This document shows, one piece after another, positions 6,941 to 15,531 of a stretch of 64,000 nucleotides of DNA. A program made the translations under genes and the position numbers. The stretch is taken from contig NZ_WUTW01000001.1 in assembly GCF_009831215.1 (NCBI RefSeq), positions 1,926,736-1,990,735 of the forward strand, in the 5' to 3' direction. Source of the DNA: Actinomadura rayongensis (lineage in GTDB: Bacteria > Actinomycetota > Actinomycetes > Streptosporangiales > Streptosporangiaceae). Positions within the stretch are counted from its first letter, which is position 1, and every line of letters begins with the position of its first letter. Below the pieces are notes generated by a model. The model was not told the origin of the DNA. It ran no database searches and saw only the letters and a program-made list of their open reading frames with translations.

Positions 6941-8448
6941 GCGTCCTGCCAGAGGCCGGCGCGGGCACCGTCCAGCAGCAGCGCGACGGCCGCGCCGAGG
7001 TCGGCGGCGCGGCGCGCGCCGGTCAGCTCGCCGGGCAGCGTCCGCGCGGTCGGGACCAGCACCGCACGCGCCCCCGCGGCGTGCGCGGCGGCCACGTCCC
7101 CGCCGATGTCCCCGATCACCGCGCACTCGTGCGGCGCGGCGCCGAGCCGTCCGGCGGCGCGCAGCACCAGGCCCGGCGCGGGCTTGCGGCACGAGCAGCC
7201 GTCGCCGGGGCCGTGCGGGCAGATCTCCCACGCGTCGAACGGGCCGAGCAGTTCCTCGGTGCGCCGGTTGACGGCGTGCGCCTGCGCGGCGGTCAGCAGC
7301 CCCCGCGCGATGCCCGACTGGTTGCTGACGACCCCGATCCGCAGGCCGCGCGCGCGGGCGGCGTCCAGCGCCTCGCGCGCCCCCGGCATCGGCTCGACCA
7401 GCGCCGGGTCGCCGTTGTAGGGGACGTCGCGGATCAGCGTGTCGTCCCGGTCGAACAGCAGGACGCGCGGTTCGGGCGGCCACGGCCGGGCGGCGCGCGC
7501 CGCGAGCGTCCCGCGCGCCCAGTGCCACACGGCGGCGGGCGGGATCGCGGCGCTCGTCGCGAGCATCGCCGCGATCTCGCGGGCGGTGCGCGGGCCGGGC
7601 GCGATGCGGGCGGCGGCGAACTCCCCGACGCCCGCCGCCGTCAGCGCGCCGAGCAGCGCGGCGGCGCGGCGGTGCCCGGTCAGCGCCAGCGTCAGCGCGG
7701 ACGCGCCCGCCGCGACGATCCCGAGATGCCGCGACCGGCGGCCCGGCGTCTCCCCGGCGCGCTCGTACCAGTCCGCGCCGTGCAGCCGCCGCATCAGCGC
7801 GTCGTCGGCGTTGCCGCGCTGCGCCCGCAGGCTCGCCCACGGCCCCGCCGGACGGACGGGGTGCTCGGTGCGCCGGATGCCCGTCTCCAGCCGCCACCCG
7901 TCGGCGAGGACGCGCAGCGCGAGGTCGGCGTCCTCCCGGAACGCGCGCGGGAACCGCTCGTCGAACCCGCCGGTCTCGATCAGCGCCGCCCGCCGGTACG
8001 CCATGTCGGCGGTGATCCAGCGGGCGGACGCGAGCCCGGCCGTGCCGCGCTCCCAGTCGGTCGGCGGACGGTCCCGCGGCAGCGGCACGCTGACGTCGCC
8101 CTGAACCCCGCCGACGTCGCGCGCCGCCGACTCCAGATCGGCGGCCAGCTCGTCGCGCCAGCCGGGACCGACGCGGACGTCGTCGTCCAGGAACACGACC
8201 CACGGCGTCCGCGTCCGCCGCCAGCCGAGGTTGCGCGCCCCCGCCGGCCCGACCCCGCCGGACGCGACGATCTCCGTCCGGTCGGCGAGCGCCTCGGGCA
8301 CCTTCGGCGCCGCGTGCGGCCCGCCCGGACGGTCGTCCACCAGCACGATCTTCTCCGGCGCGGGCCCGAGCGCGGCGGCCAGCGACTCCAGCGCCGCCCG
8401 CAGACACGGCCGCGCCAACGTCGGCATCACCACCGAATACCCGCTCAC
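6937..8448 (-). CDS. GT2 glycosyltransferase fused to a GmhB-like HAD phosphatase
   Basis: A 503-aa two-domain protein. Residues 1-235 are a GT2 domain (SYSVVMPTLAR-type start with a V in place of the first S, FLDDD metal site at 87-90, FREDADLALRV at about 170-180). Residues ~240-315 are hydrophobic and may form membrane helices. Residues 325-495 are a HAD phosphatase of the heptose-bisphosphatase type: LFDRDDT at 331-337 (nucleophile D333, acid D335), SNQSGIARG at 375-383, a zinc loop with C410, H412, C418 and C420, then GDIGGD at 446-451. The phosphatase half would remove the 7-phosphate of heptose 1,7-bisphosphate, the step between the two HldE reactions. GTG 8448 overlaps the upstream stop codon. 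Confidence 0.88.
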   Translation of the reverse strand: MSGYSVVMPTLARPCLRAALESLAAALGPAPEKIVLVDDRPGGPHAAPKVPEALADRTEIVASGGVGPAGARNLGWRRTRTPWVVFLDDDVRVGPGWRDELAADLESAARDVGGVQGDVSVPLPRDRPPTDWERGTAGLASARWITADMAYRRAALIETGGFDERFPRAFREDADLALRVLADGWRLETGIRRTEHPVRPAGPWASLRAQRGNADDALMRRLHGADWYERAGETPGRRSRHLGIVAAGASALTLALTGHRRAAALLGALTAAGVGEFAAARIAPGPRTAREIAAMLATSAAIPPAAVWHWARGTLAARAARPWPPEPRVLLFDRDDTLIRDVPYNGDPALVEPMPGAREALDAARARGLRIGVVSNQSGIARGLLTAAQAHAVNRRTEELLGPFDAWEICPHGPGDGCSCRKPAPGLVLRAAGRLGAAPHECAVIGDIGGDVAAAHAAGARAVLVPTARTLPGELTGARRAADLGAAVALLLDGARAGLWQDA

Positions 8449-10070
8449 GGGCGCCTCACGGTGAACGGACCGATGGCGAGGAGGTCGACGGGGCTGGAGC
8501 CGAAGCACTCCAGCGCGTCGCGAACGTCGTCGACCATCGGGCGGCCCGCCGTGTTCAGGCTCGTGTTGACGACGACGGGCAGGTCCGTGCGGCGCTCGAA
8601 CGCGTCCAGCATCCGGGCGACCAGCGGCTCGTGCGCCGGGTCGACGGTCTGCACGCGCGCCGTCCCGTCCACGTGGACGACGGCCGGGATCCGGTCCTGC
8701 CAGGCCGGCGCGACGTCGTGGACGAACAGCATGTACGGGCTCGGGTGCGGCCCCCGCGTGAAGATCTCCTCGGCACGGTCCAGGCGGACCATCGGCGCGA
8801 CCGGGCGGAAGCTCTCCCGCCCCTTCACGTCGTTCATCCGGTCCAGGTTCGCGCGGCGGCCCGGATGCGCCAGCAGTGACCGGTGCCCGAGCGCGCGCGG
8901 CCCGAACTCCGAGCGGCCCTGGAACCACGCGACGATCCCGTCGGCGGCCAGCGCCTCGGCGACCTCCTCGGCGACGTCGGCGGGCCGTTCGTAGGGGACG
9001 CGCGCGGTCCGCAGCATCGCCTCGATCTCCTCGTCGGCGAACCCGCGGCCGAGGTCGGCGCCGGTCATGAACCAGGCGGGCTCGTCCAGCGCGTGCGCGA
9101 CGTGCAGGCCCGCGCCGAGCGCCGTCCCCGCGTCGCCCGCGGCGGGCTGCACCCACACCTGCTCGAACGGCCCCTCACGCGCGAGGACGGAGTTCGCGAC
9201 GCAGTTCAGCGCCGTTCCCCCCGCCATCGTCAGCATGGACTCGCCGGTGCGTTCGTGCAGGTCGAAGGCCAGCTCGATGAGCACCTCCTCCAGCCGCCGC
9301 TGCACGCTCGCGGCCAGGTCGGCGTGCGCGTCGCCCCACGGCGCGTCGCCGGGCGGCGGCGCCAGCTCGCCCCAGTCGACCGGCTCGGTCACGAAGCCCC
9401 CGTCGCCCGTGACCCGGATCTTGGAGCGCAGCAGGTCGAGATGGCGCGGCTTCCCGTAGGACGCCAGCGCCATCACCTTGTACTCGTCGGACGAGCGCAG
9501 GAACCCCAGATGTTCGGTCAGGTCCTCGTACAGGAGCCCGAGCGAGTGCGGCAGCTCCTGCGTCGAGTGGACCTCCAGGTCCCCGTCGCGGTAGTGGCCG
9601 GACAGATGGGAGTGGCGTTCACCGCGCCCGTCCGACACGAGCACCGCGCTCGACCGCGCGGGCGCCGCCAGCCCCGCCGACGCGGCGTGCGCGACGTGGT
9701 GCGGGACGAACCGAACTTTTGCCGGATCCAGCCCCGGCAGCGCGTCGGCGAGGAAGCTCGGCGCCTCGTGCGCGTAGGTCGTCCGCAGGTGGTCCCACGG
9801 GTCGAACAGGCCCATCTCCTCGGCGGGGCGGGTCAGGTCCGGGTCGTAGGAGAAACCGACCGCGTCGACGTCGGCGGGCGTCAGCCCCGCCTGCTCCAGG
9901 CACCACCGGGCCGACAGGACGGGCTGCTCCCACGCGGCGAACGGGACCGGCCGCTTGCCGTGCTTGCGGCGGCTGAACCGCTCCTCCTCCGCCGCAGCGA
10001 CGACCTCGCCGTCCACGACGAGCGCGGCGGCCGGATCATGGAAGATCGCGTTGATTCCGAGCACACGCAA
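8445..10070 (-). CDS. NodU/CmcH-type carbamoyltransferase
   Basis: A 541-aa carbamoyltransferase of the NodU/TobZ family, which uses carbamoyl phosphate and ATP to carbamoylate a sugar hydroxyl. The N-terminal Kae1-like domain starts LRVLGINAIFHDPAAALVVD and includes EEERFSRRKHGKRP and the metal-binding VPHHVAHAASAG; the C-terminal domain shows FQGRSEFGPRALGHRSLLAH. Length is normal for the family. The start is TTG at 10070, supported by GGGAGGAG 8 nt upstream. It is the first gene of the minus-strand glycan operon and diverges from the pyruvyltransferase gene across 109 bp. It predicts carbamoyl groups on the product polymer. Confidence 0.92.
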   Translation of the reverse strand: MRVLGINAIFHDPAAALVVDGEVVAAAEEERFSRRKHGKRPVPFAAWEQPVLSARWCLEQAGLTPADVDAVGFSYDPDLTRPAEEMGLFDPWDHLRTTYAHEAPSFLADALPGLDPAKVRFVPHHVAHAASAGLAAPARSSAVLVSDGRGERHSHLSGHYRDGDLEVHSTQELPHSLGLLYEDLTEHLGFLRSSDEYKVMALASYGKPRHLDLLRSKIRVTGDGGFVTEPVDWGELAPPPGDAPWGDAHADLAASVQRRLEEVLIELAFDLHERTGESMLTMAGGTALNCVANSVLAREGPFEQVWVQPAAGDAGTALGAGLHVAHALDEPAWFMTGADLGRGFADEEIEAMLRTARVPYERPADVAEEVAEALAADGIVAWFQGRSEFGPRALGHRSLLAHPGRRANLDRMNDVKGRESFRPVAPMVRLDRAEEIFTRGPHPSPYMLFVHDVAPAWQDRIPAVVHVDGTARVQTVDPAHEPLVARMLDAFERRTDLPVVVNTSLNTAGRPMVDDVRDALECFGSSPVDLLAIGPFTVRRP

Positions 10071-10179
10071 CTGGCGTCTCCTCCCTCACCTACGTGATCG
10101 CGCCCCTCCCCGGCCGTGACCTGGCGAAACATGGCGGCCGACGTGCGTCCCCGGCGCCCGGGCGGGTAACCGACGGTCC
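10071..10179. promoter_or_regulatory. divergent promoter region of the glycan operons
   Basis: This 109-bp gap separates the two divergent operons and must hold both promoters. The minus-strand ribosome site (GGGAGGAG) lies at about 10078-10085. I see no convincing -35/-10 pair or long palindrome in it, so only the location is supported. Confidence 0.4.
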
Positions 10180-11067
10180 ATGCGAGTCCTGATGACCGGG
10201 TGGTTCAGCTTCCTGAACGGCGAAGCGACGGCGGGCGACGTCCTCGCGCTCGCCGCCGTCCGCGACCGGCTCGACGCCGACGGCGTCGCGTGCGACACGG
10301 CGTGGAGCCCGGTGTTCCGTCCGGGCGCGCTCACGCTGGACGACGCCGACCCCGGCGACTACACGCACGTGGTGTTCGCGTGCGGCCCGCTGCACGGCCC
10401 CGACATCGCGGCGCTGCACGAGCGGTTCGCGCACTGCCGCCGCATCGCGGTCGGGGTGTCGGTGCTCGACCCGGACGACCCCGCCGCCGCCGGCTTCCAC
10501 ACGATCCTCGCCCGGGACGGCCTGGACGGCGTCCGGCCCGACCTCGCGACCGTCCCGCCGATCGCGTCCGTGCCGGTCGTCGGCGTCGTGCTGTCGCTCG
10601 GCCAGGGCGAGTACGGCGCGCGGCGGCGGCACGAGGACGTCGCCGACCGCATCACCGGCTGGCTCGCCGAGATCGACTGCGCCCGCCTCCCGATGGACAC
10701 CCGCCTCGACAGCGCCGACTGGCGGCTCCCCGCCACCGCCGGGCAGCTCGTCGCGGCCCTCGCGCGGCTGGACGTCGTCGTCACGACGCGGCTGCACGGG
10801 CTCGTCCTCGGGCTGCGCGCCGGGACGCCCGTCCTCGCCGTCGACCCCGTCGCCGACGGCGGCAAGGTCACGGCGCAGGCGGCGGCGCTCGGCTGGCCCG
10901 CCGTGCTGTCGGCCGCCGACGTCCTCGCCCCCGGCGGCGCCGACCGGCTCGCCGACCTGTGGGCCTGGTGCCTGTCGGGACGCGGCCAGACCGCCGCGCG
11001 GATCTTCTCGCCCGCGCCGAACCCGTTGCTCCCCGCACTCGACGATGCGCTGCGTAGCCAGTCGTAG
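10180..11067 (+). CDS. polysaccharide pyruvyl transferase family protein
   Basis: A 295-aa protein of the CsaB/WcaK-like family, GT-B fold enzymes that move a pyruvyl ketal from phosphoenolpyruvate to a surface sugar. It starts MRVLMTGWFSFLNGEATAGD, the G-x-x-N-x-G-D loop variant of the family, and has the diagnostic VVTTRLHGLVLGLRAGTP with VLAVDPVADGGKV towards the end. ATG 10180 is the first codon after the divergent promoter region; no strong Shine-Dalgarno is seen, so the message may have a very short leader. With the carbamoyltransferase it suggests an acidic, carbamoylated glycan. Confidence 0.88.
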   Translation: MRVLMTGWFSFLNGEATAGDVLALAAVRDRLDADGVACDTAWSPVFRPGALTLDDADPGDYTHVVFACGPLHGPDIAALHERFAHCRRIAVGVSVLDPDDPAAAGFHTILARDGLDGVRPDLATVPPIASVPVVGVVLSLGQGEYGARRRHEDVADRITGWLAEIDCARLPMDTRLDSADWRLPATAGQLVAALARLDVVVTTRLHGLVLGLRAGTPVLAVDPVADGGKVTAQAAALGWPAVLSAADVLAPGGADRLADLWAWCLSGRGQTAARIFSPAPNPLLPALDDALRSQS

Positions 11068-11152
11068 CGCGAACCGTGTTTGAGTCGTCGCGGCCCCGGC
11101 TAGGTGGTCGCCGCACGCAGAACCGCGTGCCGTCGCAGGTACGGAGGACAGC

Positions 11153-12376
11153 GTGATCATCCATATGGTGTCCGAACACGCCAGCCCGCTGGCGCCGCTC
11201 GGCGGGGCCGACGCGGGCGGGCAGAACGTCCACGTCGCCGCGCTCGCCCGCGCGCTCGCCGCCCGCGGGCACCACGTCCGGGTGTTCACCCGGCGTGACG
11301 ACCCCGACCTGCCCGTCGAGGTCACCCCGGCCGGGGGCGTGGTCGTCGAGCACGTGGACGCCGGGCCGCCCGAACCGGTCCCGAAGGACGACCTGCTCCC
11401 GTACATGCGGGAGTTCGGCGCACGGCTGCGGGAGCGCTGGCGCGCCGGACGTCCCGACCTCGTCCACGGGCACTTCTGGATGAGCGGGCTCGCCGCGCTG
11501 GCCGGCGCCCGGGACCTCGGGATCCCGGTCGCGCAGACCTTCCACGCGCTCGGCGTCGTCAAGCGCCGCCACCAGGCCGAGGCCGACACGAGCCCGGCCG
11601 AGCGGTCGGTGCTCGAACCGCGCGTGGCGCGCGAGGCCGACATGGTGATCGCGACGTCGTCGTCGGAGCTGCCCGACCTGCGGACGTTCGGGGTGGACGA
11701 CGAGCGCGTCCGGATCGTGCCGTGCGGGGTGGACACCGACCGGTTCCGTCCGGACGGCCCGTCGCTCGCCCGGCCGTCGCGGCCCCACGTCCTCAGCATC
11801 GGCCGGCTCGTCCCGCGCAAGGGCGTCGCGACGATCGTCGAGGCGCTCGCCCAGGTCCCCGACGCCGAACTGGTGATCGCGGGCGGGCCCGCGGCGGGCG
11901 GCCTGGACACCGACCCGGAGGCGCAGCGCCTCGCGGCACTGGCGGAACGTTCCAACGTCGCCGACCGCGTCGTGTTCCTCGGCGCCGTCCCGCACGACCA
12001 GGTGCCCGCGCTCATGCGCGCCGCCGACGTCATCGTCAGCGCGCCCTGGTACGAGCCGTTCGGGATCGTGCCGGTCGAGGCGATGGCGTGCGGGACGCCG
12101 ATCGTCGCGTCCGCCGTCGGCGGCCACCTCGACACCGTCCTGGACGGGACCACCGGCCTGCTCGTCCCGCCGCGCGACCCGGCCGCGCTCGCCGCGCGGC
12201 TGCGGACGCTGCTCGCCGACGAGCACCGCCGCACCGCGCTCGGCCACACCGGCGCCGCGCACGCCCGCGCCCGGTTCTGCTGGTCGGAGATCGCGGCGCG
12301 CACCGAGGCGGCCTACACCGAACTCATCGCGGGCCGCGTCGCGCGCCCCGCGTACGCGCTGGCGCAGGGAGGCTGA
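11153..12376 (+). CDS. glycosyltransferase family 4
   Basis: A 407-aa GT-B enzyme of the MshA/sucrose-phosphate-synthase-like branch. The N-terminus GGADAGGQNVHVAALARAL is the acceptor-side signature, HGHFWMSGLAALAG follows, and the donor site is SAPWYEPFGIVPVEAMACG with TPIVASAVGG. GTG 11153 has ACGGAGGACAGC just upstream. It lies 85 bp after the pyruvyltransferase gene and one base before the GmhA start, so it belongs to the plus-strand glycan operon. It might use a nucleotide-activated hexose or ADP-heptose; the sequence does not decide. Confidence 0.9.
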   Translation: MIIHMVSEHASPLAPLGGADAGGQNVHVAALARALAARGHHVRVFTRRDDPDLPVEVTPAGGVVVEHVDAGPPEPVPKDDLLPYMREFGARLRERWRAGRPDLVHGHFWMSGLAALAGARDLGIPVAQTFHALGVVKRRHQAEADTSPAERSVLEPRVAREADMVIATSSSELPDLRTFGVDDERVRIVPCGVDTDRFRPDGPSLARPSRPHVLSIGRLVPRKGVATIVEALAQVPDAELVIAGGPAAGGLDTDPEAQRLAALAERSNVADRVVFLGAVPHDQVPALMRAADVIVSAPWYEPFGIVPVEAMACGTPIVASAVGGHLDTVLDGTTGLLVPPRDPAALAARLRTLLADEHRRTALGHTGAAHARARFCWSEIAARTEAAYTELIAGRVARPAYALAQGG

Positions 12377-12377
12377 C

Positions 12378-12974
12378 ATGGGCATGGAGAACCATCTGCA
12401 CGACCTCGCGCAGGCCCTTGTGGACTTCCGCGCGGACGCCGCCGTCCTGGACCGCTGGGGCCGCGACCTCGCCGGCCTGCTCGACGCGGGCGGACGCCTG
12501 CTGGCCTGCGGCAACGGCGGCAGCGCCGCGCAGGCGCAGCACCTCACCGCCGAGCTGGTCGGCCGCTACGACGGCGAGCGTCAGCCGTTCCCCGCCGTGT
12601 CGCTGCACTGCGACACCTCGGCGGTCACCGCGATCGTCAACGACTACGGCGCCGACGAGCTGTTCGCCCGCCAGATCCGCGCGCACGGACGGCCCGGCGA
12701 CGTGCTGGTGTGCCTGTCCACGAGCGGGTCCAGCGGGAACGTCCTCGCCGCCGCGCGCGCCGCCGCCGACCTCGGCGTCCGCACCTGGGCGCTGACCGGA
12801 CCGGCCCCGAACCCGCTCGCCGCCGCGTGCGACGAGGCGGTCGCGGTCGACGCGCCGTCCACCGCGACCGTCCAGGAGATCCACCTGGTCGCGGTCCACA
12901 TGATCTGCGAGTCGCTGGACGCGGCGGCGCGCACGCCCGCCGCCCGCCCGGTGGACGAGGCGGTGGCGTCGTGA
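12378..12974 (+). CDS. gmhA: sedoheptulose-7-phosphate isomerase (GmhA-like SIS protein)
   Basis: A 198-aa SIS-domain enzyme that isomerises sedoheptulose 7-phosphate to heptose 7-phosphate, the first step to ADP-heptose. The phosphate-binding segment LLACGNGGSAAQAQHLTAEL carries the GmhA glutamate; SLHCDTSAVTAIVNDYGAD, LSTSGSSGNVLAAARAA and TVQEIHLVAVHMICESLD follow in order, the last with the catalytic histidine. Length matches the family (about 190-200). ATG 12378 has GGGAGG 7 nt upstream. Its stop overlaps the GTG of the HldE gene. Neighbouring HldE and the distant GmhB-like domain make this a pathway enzyme rather than a generic SIS protein. Confidence 0.92.
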   Translation: MGMENHLHDLAQALVDFRADAAVLDRWGRDLAGLLDAGGRLLACGNGGSAAQAQHLTAELVGRYDGERQPFPAVSLHCDTSAVTAIVNDYGADELFARQIRAHGRPGDVLVCLSTSGSSGNVLAAARAAADLGVRTWALTGPAPNPLAAACDEAVAVDAPSTATVQEIHLVAVHMICESLDAAARTPAARPVDEAVAS

Positions 12975-14389
12975 CGCGGCGCGGCGGCCCGCTCGTCGTC
13001 GTCGGCGACGCGTTCCTCGACATCGACCTGGACGGGACGTCCGAACGCCTCGCGCCGGACGCGCCCGTGCCGGTCGTGCAGGACGTCGCCGAGCACGTCC
13101 GCGCCGGGGGAGCGGGCCTGGCGGCCACCCTCGCCGCCGACCTGGAGCCCGGCGCGATCGTGCTGGTCGCGCCGGTCGCCGGGGACGCGCACGCCGCCCG
13201 GCTCCGCGCCGCGCTGCCCGGCCTCGTCCGGCTCGTGCCGCTGCCCGCGACGGGGGAGACGGTCCGCAAGGTCCGCGTCCGGTCCGGCGGGCGGCCGATC
13301 GTCCGCATCGACCACGGCGACGCCCGCGCCGCGCCCGGCCCGGTGCCCGGCGACGTCGCGGCGGCGCTCGCGTCGGCCGGCGCCATCCTCGTGTCGGACT
13401 ACGGACGCGGAACCACCGCCCATCCCGGGATGCGGGAGCTGCTCGGCCGCCTGGCGCGGGAGATCCCGGTCGTCTGGGACCCGCATCCGGCGGGCGCGCC
13501 GCCGGTGCCGGGCGTCCGCGTCGCCACGCCGAACCAGCGGGAGGCGCGCGGGTTCGCCGCCGCGCTGCCCGCCGCCGCGTCCGCCGGGGAGCGCGCGACC
13601 GGCGAGCTGGACCGCGCCGCCGCCGACGCCGCCGCGCTCGTCGCCGAGTGGGGGACGGCGGGGATCGCGCTCACGATGGCCGAACGCGGCGCGCTGCTGT
13701 CGGTCGGCGAGGACGTGCCGCGCATCGTGCCCGTCCCGCCCGCCGCCGCGCCGTCCACCGGCGCCCCGCCCGACCCGTGCGGGGCCGGCGACTGCTTCGC
13801 CGCGACGGTCGCGCTCGCGCTGCGCGACGGCGCGCTGCTCGGCGACGCCGTCGCCGCGGGCGTCGAGCGGGCCTCGGCGTTCGTCGCGACCGGCTGCGCG
13901 ACGCCGCGCCGACCGGGCGCCCGGGACGCCTGGGACGTCGTCCGCCGCACCCGCGAGCGCGGCGGCACCGTCGTCGCGACCGGCGGCTGCTTCGACCTGC
14001 TGCACGCCGGGCACGTCGAGCTGCTGCGCCAGGCGCGGGCGCTCGGCGACTGCCTGGTCGTGTGCCTGAACTCCGACGCGTCGGTCCGCGCGCTGAAGGG
14101 GCCGGGACGGCCGCTCGTCGCGCAGGACGACCGGGTGCGCGTCCTCGCCGCCCTCGACAGCGTCGACACCGTGATGGTCTTCGAGGAGGAGACGCCCGTG
14201 CGGATGATCGAACGGCTGCGGCCCGACGTCTGGGTCAAGGGCGGCGACTACTCGGCCGCCGAGATGCCCGAGACCGCCGTCGTGCGGCGCCTCGGCGGCG
14301 AGACGGTCCTGCTGCCCTACCTGGCGGGACGGTCCACGACGCGGATCGTGGAGCGCGCCGCCGTCCGGACCCGGGAGGACGCCCGATGA
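12971..14389 (+). CDS. hldE: bifunctional heptose-7-phosphate kinase / heptose-1-phosphate adenylyltransferase (HldE-like)
   Basis: A 472-aa two-domain enzyme, close to the 477 aa of E. coli HldE and in the same order. Residues 1-~320 are a PfkB-type sugar kinase, with RAGGAGLAATLAADL near the start and DPCGAGDCFAATVALAL carrying the catalytic GAGD. Residues ~330-472 are a cytidylyltransferase-like domain: GGCFDLLHAGHVELLRQAR with the HxGH site, NSDASVRALKGPGRP, and RPDVWVKGGDY. It would phosphorylate heptose 7-phosphate at O1 and later adenylylate heptose 1-phosphate to ADP-heptose. GTG 12971 overlaps the GmhA stop; the next gene overlaps by ATGA. Confidence 0.93.
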   Translation: MTRRGGPLVVVGDAFLDIDLDGTSERLAPDAPVPVVQDVAEHVRAGGAGLAATLAADLEPGAIVLVAPVAGDAHAARLRAALPGLVRLVPLPATGETVRKVRVRSGGRPIVRIDHGDARAAPGPVPGDVAAALASAGAILVSDYGRGTTAHPGMRELLGRLAREIPVVWDPHPAGAPPVPGVRVATPNQREARGFAAALPAAASAGERATGELDRAAADAAALVAEWGTAGIALTMAERGALLSVGEDVPRIVPVPPAAAPSTGAPPDPCGAGDCFAATVALALRDGALLGDAVAAGVERASAFVATGCATPRRPGARDAWDVVRRTRERGGTVVATGGCFDLLHAGHVELLRQARALGDCLVVCLNSDASVRALKGPGRPLVAQDDRVRVLAALDSVDTVMVFEEETPVRMIERLRPDVWVKGGDYSAAEMPETAVVRRLGGETVLLPYLAGRSTTRIVERAAVRTREDAR

Positions 14390-15363
14390 CCGGTACCGAA
14401 GGACGCGCCGTCGTGACGGGCGGGGCCGGGTTCCTCGGCTCCCACCTGTGCGAACGGCTGCTGGAGAACGGCTACTCGGTCGTCTGCCTGGACAACTTCC
14501 TCACCGGCGACCCCGGCAACGTCGGGCACCTGATCGGCCGGCGCGGGTTCCGGCTCGTGGAGTGCGACCTGACGGAGTTCGTCCACATTCCGGGCGACGT
14601 CGACCTCGTCCTGCACTTCGCGTCGGCCGCGTCGCCGGTGGACTACCTGAAGCTGCCGCTGGAGACGCTCAAGGTCGGCGCGCTCGGGACGCTGCACGCG
14701 CTCGGCCTCGCCAAGGAGAAGGGCGCGCGGTTCGTCCTCGCGTCCACCAGCGAGGTCTACGGCGACCCGCTCCAGCACCCGCAGCGCGAGGACTACTGGG
14801 GCAACGTCAACCCGGTCGGGCCGCGCAGCGTGTACGACGAGGCCAAGCGGTACGCCGAGGCGCTGACGACCGCGTACCGCAACACGCACGGCATGGACAC
14901 CGGCATCGTCCGGATCTTCAACACGTACGGGCCCCGGATGCGACCCCACGACGGCCGCGCGATCCCGACGTTCATCCGGCAGGCGCTCACCGGGCTGCCG
15001 CTGACCGTCGCCGGGGACGGCTCCCAGACGCGCTCGATCTGCTACGTGGACGACACCGTCGCCGGGATCCTCGCGATGGCCGCCAGCGCCGAGCCGGGCC
15101 CGATCAACATCGGCAACCCCGACGAGATGACCGTGCTGGCGCTGGCCGAGACGATCCGCGCCATCGCCGGGTCGGACTCGGAGATCGTCTTTGTGGAGCG
15201 TCCGGAGAACGACCCGGCGGTGCGCCGCCCGGACGGCACGCTCGCCGCGACCCGCCTCGGCTGGCGGCCGTCGGTCCCGAGCGACCGGGGCCTGCGCCGG
15301 ACGGTCGACTGGTTCGCCGACCTGCTCGCCGTCACGGGCGAACGGGAGGAGGCCGCCGTCTGA
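14386..15363 (+). CDS. NAD-dependent sugar-nucleotide epimerase/decarboxylase (UXS-like SDR)
   Basis: A 325-aa extended short-chain dehydrogenase. It has the NAD site VTGGAGFLGSHLCERLL, the serine block STSEVYGDPLQHPQ, and the block EDYWGNVNPVGPRSVYDEAK containing the catalytic Y-x3-K, then RIFNTYGPRM. These closely resemble UDP-glucuronate decarboxylases. In this operon it stands where an HldD-type ADP-heptose 6-epimerase would be expected, so the substrate may be an ADP-heptose derivative or a UDP-hexuronate; the sequence does not settle this. ATG 14386 overlaps the HldE stop. It is the last gene of the plus-strand glycan operon. Confidence 0.88.
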   Translation: MTGTEGRAVVTGGAGFLGSHLCERLLENGYSVVCLDNFLTGDPGNVGHLIGRRGFRLVECDLTEFVHIPGDVDLVLHFASAASPVDYLKLPLETLKVGALGTLHALGLAKEKGARFVLASTSEVYGDPLQHPQREDYWGNVNPVGPRSVYDEAKRYAEALTTAYRNTHGMDTGIVRIFNTYGPRMRPHDGRAIPTFIRQALTGLPLTVAGDGSQTRSICYVDDTVAGILAMAASAEPGPINIGNPDEMTVLALAETIRAIAGSDSEIVFVERPENDPAVRRPDGTLAATRLGWRPSVPSDRGLRRTVDWFADLLAVTGEREEAAV

Positions 15364-15371
15364 CATCGGGG

Positions 15372-15427
15372 TTGACCGTAGGGGCCCGAACCGCACCGAA
15401 CGCGTGCCGGTCGTTGCTTACGGTCAA
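15372..15427. promoter_or_regulatory. spaced inverted repeat upstream of the SARP gene
   Basis: TTGACCGTA (15372-15380) recurs inverted as TACGGTCAA (15419-15427), 9 of 9 bases, with 38 bp between. It lies in the 168-bp gap before the SARP start (15532). It could be a regulator or autoregulation site, or TTGACC could be a -35 element. It may also be chance. Confidence 0.35.
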
Positions 15428-15531
15428 AGTACGTAGTTTTGCGGACGCTTTCCTTCGCCGGTGCTGCAAGGCTGGGGGCCACGGAACGCCGCGGGCGGCG
15501 GCGCACGCTAATGCTCCCTAAGTGAGGCGTC

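Noticed and set aside
4081..15363. Secondary-metabolite (polyketide or peptide antibiotic) cluster
   Set aside because: No PKS, NRPS, terpene or RiPP core enzyme is present. The gene set fits surface-glycan synthesis; the nearby SARP alone does not prove antibiotic production.
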